Positions 60,122 through 64,000 of a stretch of 64,000 bases of DNA are shown piece after piece. The notes beneath the pieces were generated by a model. That model had not been told where the DNA came from, searched no databases, and saw only the letters and a list, made by a program, of their open reading frames with translations. The position numbers and the translations under genes were made by a program. This DNA is from Eriocheir sinensis. Taxonomy: Eukaryota; Arthropoda; Malacostraca; Decapoda; Varunidae. Location: the NCBI RefSeq assembly GCF_024679095.1, contig NW_026110804.1:1-64000 (forward strand), given 5' to 3'. Position 1 is the first letter of the stretch, and each line of letters starts with the position of its first letter.

Positions 60122-60454
60122 CAGTCTCCAATAACAACTTAAGCCGGATCACGCTACCAGGGATACGAGACGGTGAGATCATTTATGGAGTAATTAATGA
60201 GTGATAAAAGAGTTGATTTAATACAAGAAAAGAAGGGTCCAAAACTGGCGGCAGCGGTATAGGGATAAATAGGGACATATGCTTACAGTGCTTTTGTTTA
60301 ATTTACTCTGACGAGAAAACGCCTCTTATTTTTACTAAGCTTTGCTCGTTTTAAGTGGCGGAAATAATAGTGACGATTTAATTATATAATTAATGGTTCT
60401 TCCGGAGGACATGGACTTTGATGATATGGTAATGGAAACTCTGGCCAACCACTG
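60122..60454 (+). other. Leader of the LTR element, with a possible primer site and gag start
   Basis: TGGCGGCAGCGG at about 60247 resembles the TGG-initial tRNA primer sites of Gypsy elements, which would place the true LTR end nearer to it. An ATG at 60393 opens a short frame (MVLPEDMDFDDMVMETLA) that could be the start of gag before it is broken by a SINE-like insertion at about 60455. Both readings are inferences. Confidence 0.35.
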
Positions 60455-60720
60455 TTGTTCTGTAGTGCAATGGGTAGTACACGTGACTCAACCGAGAATT
60501 CATGAGTACCTTCCCGGGCGGAGTGGAGAGGGATGGGCAGTCTCTCTCCACCCGCGCCGTGATCCACTCATCAGTGAGAGGGTGTCAGGTGACAGGCAGC
60601 GGCAGCGTCCTGCCTCTCAGGTTTGTTTGTTTTAGGATTGTTACCCCGGGATGGAGGGGAGCACGGGGCTCTACGCCTCACAGGGTGGTGGTGTGCCGCG
60701 GCGGGCATGCAGCCATAGAG
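60455..60720 (+). mobile_element. SINE-4-like insertion in the leader/gag region
   Basis: An A-box-like GTAGTGCAATGGGTAGTACA followed about 40 bp later by GAGTACCTTCCCGGGCGG, a degenerate B box with the usual end of tRNA-derived SINEs. The body is GC-rich and unlike the AT-rich LTR element. The exact 3' end is not clear. Confidence 0.45.
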
Positions 60721-61020
60721 TGACTTTATAAAGGCCTAACCCGCGTCCCCCAGGCAGGAAGTGTAGAGTATGATCTAGAAAAAATGTGAAATACTAAGAA
60801 AAGTGTGAGGTATGGATAAAAAGTCAAGAAAAAAAAAAATGAAGCATATGGACAATAGTGTGAAGTATTAAGATAAATGTGTGAAGTAAGAGAATCAGAG
60901 GAAGAGGAGGCCAGGGTAGGTACCCCCCTCAGTTATCTACTACAAATAACATTAAATAAATAAATGAAAATAAATAAATAAATATGCACACTTGCAGTGG
61001 AAGAAACGGAAAATGAGCAA
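60721..61020. other. AT-rich spacer of the LTR element, no gene
   Basis: GTGTGAAGTAT/GTGAGGTATGG words recur several times; short AAAT repeats at 60955-60985. No open frame. Confidence 0.35.
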
Positions 61021-63240
61021 AGAACAAAACAGGGAGTAACCTTTAATATAATAAGATGAAGGCTATAACGAACAGGGAGTAACCTTTAATATAATAAGAT
61101 GAAGGCTATAACGAACAAGGGAGTAACCTTTAATATAATAAGATGAAGGCTATAACGAACAAGGGAGTAACCTTTAATATAATAAGATGAAGGCTATAAC
61201 GAACAAGGGAGTAACCTTTAATATAATAAGATGAAGGCTATAACGAACAGGGAGTAACCTTTAATATAATAAGATGAAGGCTATAACGAAGAAGGGAGTA
61301 ACCTTTAATATAATAAGATGAAGGCTATAACGTAACCTTTAATATAATAAGATGAAGTCTATAACGAACAAGGAGTAAAATTTAATATAATAAGATGAAG
61401 GCTATAACGAACAAGGGAGTAAAATTTAATATAATAAGATGAAGGCTATAACGAACAAGGAGTAACCTTTAATATAATAAGATGAAGGCTATAACGAACA
61501 AGGAGTAACCTTTAATATAATAAGATGAAGGCTATAACGAACAAGGGGTTACCTTTTATATAATAAGATGTAGGCTATAACGAACAAGGAGTAACCTTTA
61601 ATATAATAAGATGAAGGCTATAACGAACAAGGAGTAACCTTTAATATAATAAGATGAATATAATAAGATGAAGGCTATAACGAACAAGGAGTAACCTTTA
61701 ATATAATAAGATGAATGCTATAACGAACAATGTAGTAACCTTTAATATAATAAGATGAAGGCTATAACGAACAAGGGAGTAACCTTTAATATAATAAGAT
61801 GAAGGCTATAACGAACAAGGGAGTAACCTTTAATATAATAAGATGAAAGTTATAATGAACAAGGGAGTAACCTTTAATATAATAAGATGAAGGCTATAAC
61901 GAACAAGGAGTAACCTTTAATATAATAAGATGAAGGCTATAACGAACAAGGAGTAACCTTTAATATAATAAGATGAAGGCTATAACGAACAAGGAGGGGG
62001 TAACCTTTAATATAATAAGATGAAGGCTATAACGAACAAGAGTAACCTTTAATATAATAAGATGAAGGCTATAACGAATAACCTTTAATATAATAAGATG
62101 AAGGCTATAACGAACTAACGAACATTTAATATAATAAGATGAAGGCTATAACGAACAAGGATTTAATATAATAAGATGAAGGCTATAACGAACAAGGAGT
62201 AACCTTTAATATAATAAGATGAAGGCTATAACGAACAAGGGCGTAACCTTTAATATAATAAGAGGAAAGGTATAATGAACAAGGAGTAACCTTTAATATA
62301 ATAAGATGAAAGTTATAATGAACAAGGGAGTAACCGCCTCACATAAATATAAGGAGAAGAAGGCTATAACGAACAAGGGAGTGACCTTTAATATAATAAG
62401 ATGAAGGCTATAACGAACAAGGGAGTAACCTTTAATATAATAAGATGAAAGTTATAATGAACAAGGGAGTAACCTTTAATATAATAAGATGAAAGTTATA
62501 ATGAACAAGGGAGTAACCGCCTCACATAAATATAAGGAGAAGAAGGCTATAACGAACAAGGGAGTGACCTTTAATATAATAAGATGAAGGCTATAACGAA
62601 CAAGGGAGTAACCTTTAATATAATAAGATGAAAGTTATAATGAACAAGGGAGTAACCTTTAATATAATAAGATGAAGGCTATAACGAACAGGGAGTAACC
62701 TTTAATATAATAAGATGAAGGCTATAACGAACAAGGGAGTAACCTTTAATATAATAAGATGAAAGTTATAATGAACAAGGGAGTAACCTTTAATATAATA
62801 AGATGAAAGTTATAATGAACAAAGGGTAACACTCATAAATATAAGGAGAAGAAGGCTATAACGAACAAGGGTGACCTTTAATATAATAAGATGAAGGCTA
62901 TAACGAACAAGGAGTGACCTTTAATATAATAAGATGAAGGCTATAACGAACAAGGGGTAACCTTTAATATAATAAGATGAAGGCTATAACGAACAAGGAG
63001 TAACCTTTAATATAATAAGATGAAGGCTATAACGAACAAGGGGTGACCTTTAATATAATAAGATGAAGAGCTATAACGAACAAGGAGTAACCTTTAATAT
63101 AATAAGATGAAGGCGATAACGAACAAGGAGTAACCTTTAATATAATAAGATGAAGGCTATAACGAACAAGGGAGTAACCGCATCACATAAATATAAGGAA
63201 ATGAAGGCTATAACGAACAAGGAGTGACCTTAAAATAATG
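61021..63240 (+). repeat. 2.2-kb AT-rich minisatellite of about 42 bp units (about 50 copies)
   Basis: Units contain GTAACCTTTAATATAATAAG, then ATGAAGGCTATAACGAACA. Lengths vary between about 24 and 46 bp through deletions and GGAG/GGGAG variants. A distinct longer unit with CCGCCTCACATAAATATAAG occurs at about 62333, 62516, 62830 (shortened) and 63177. The array lies between the LTR element's leader and its protease. Confidence 0.97.
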
Positions 63241-63309
63241 ACAAGAAGGCTATAATCAACATAACTCAAGAGTAACTTTGGTAGGCAGATCCTTTTCTCA
63301 TGATAACAC

Positions 63310-64000
63310 ATATGCAAAGTGGCAGCACTCCTAGAAACAGGAGCGTGTGTGAGTTTTAACGGATGAAATTATTAAAAATTAGGGCTCGCAGATAAATAAC
63401 TGTGAAGCGAAACCCGTGAATATTGTCTCTGTGCAAAGATACCATATTGAAAATGACGGTAAAAGACAAGTTAATATGGAAGGAAAAGTAGTTTCAAGAC
63501 TTATTGATAACACGCGATGTAGATTTGCCGACTCATATTATGTTGAGTACTGATTTGTCGTGTAGCACGAGATTATTTTGAAAACATTGCAACTAAATGA
63601 GGAACAAAGAACGAAGCTTAAAACTGATAATAGAAGGAAACCATACAATTATGCAGGAAAATATGTCTTATATCTAGAGGTGAAGGATCTTAGCTAAATG
63701 TAGATGGAAATGAAGAATGTCTCACTGAAAATAAGGCCGTACGTTGCCAAGCAGCGGAACCTTTGCAACTGCATGCATCTGTTGCAGGTTACATAACGCT
63801 AGTGACGCAACTACAGGCAAGTGAAGCTTTATTTGAGCCTTGTGTTAGTACTCCTCAGGCTAGAGTCTTGTGCTCAGGGATAGTTAAGTTAGCCCCTTCA
63901 TCTGACAATCAAAGATCTTATGTCACTGTGCCGTATTTGAATATTGAAAGTGAGTGTAAAGATAGATGATAATACAACGTTAGGATTTGTGAAGCCTGTC
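63310..64000 (+). pseudogene. Degraded retropepsin/pol start of a Ty3/Gypsy-like element
   Basis: A frame near 63320 reads VAALLETGACVSFN, the retropepsin active-site motif (usually LLDTGA) with Glu for Asp. Further pieces follow (KPVNIVSVQRY, VVSRLIDNTRCRFADSYY), then 63763-63969 ITLVTQLQASEALFEPC and VPYLNIESE, the region between protease and reverse transcriptase in Gypsy pol. Multiple stops and shifts (63395, 63550, 63969) and the lost catalytic Asp show it is inactive. RT and integrase would lie beyond the window. Confidence 0.65.

Overview
The window reads as nuclear DNA of a decapod crustacean, most likely a crab. The grounds are very dense and long dinucleotide microsatellites (at least nine CT/GA tracts of about 80-150 bp, plus GT, TA and AAT tracts), degraded CR1/jockey-type LINEs, tRNA-derived SINEs, a pogo-like transposase, and a few short spliced exons of animal genes in long introns. 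The species cannot be named from sequence alone. There are no operons, ribosome binding sites, CRISPR arrays or intact tRNA/rRNA genes.

Layout. 1-10 kb: low-complexity and purine/pyrimidine-skewed DNA, small tandem duplications and one LINE-B fragment. 10.1-12.5 kb: a nearly intact minus-strand LINE (LINE-E) with only two in-frame stops. 13.1-14.6 kb: a GC/CpG-rich block that may be a promoter. 15.5-28.8 kb: a 'Russian doll' of nested transposons. A minus-strand LINE-B copy is split into three pieces by a LINE-A copy and by a TA-flanked Tc1/mariner-like element. LINE-A is itself split by a 6.3 kb pogo-like transposon (TA target duplication), which in turn contains a plus-strand LINE-B. The Tc1-like element carries a LINE-C copy inside a CT microsatellite. 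28.8-34.3 kb: a 2 kb TTAA-flanked inverted-repeat element with a smaller TTAA element inside it, then SINEs and microsatellites. 34.3-36.2 kb: a second LINE-C copy, again bounded by CT tracts on both sides. 36.3-43.6 kb: exons of unidentified host genes, LINE-D, minisatellites. 44.3-46.8 kb: AT-rich LINE-F. 47.0 kb: an exon of a GH31 acid alpha-glucosidase. 49-57 kb: minisatellites, a MITE, a SINE and weak exon candidates. 58.1-58.3 kb, minus strand: an exon of the HDAC6/HDAC10-type deacetylase. 59.0 kb to the end: a Ty3/Gypsy-like LTR element (probable 5' LTR, leader, start of gag, a 2.2 kb minisatellite, a degraded protease) whose remainder lies beyond the window.

Host genes are seen only as isolated exons, so no complete gene can be given. 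The host exons that can be named with confidence are the alpha-glucosidase exon (47010-47212, +) and the HDAC6-type exon (58084-58343, -). The most informative content is the nested-transposon stratigraphy, where reading frames and target sites rejoin exactly once insertions are removed, and the association of one LINE family with CT microsatellites.

Family names LINE-A to LINE-F and SINE-1 to SINE-4 are labels used here only; they are not database names.
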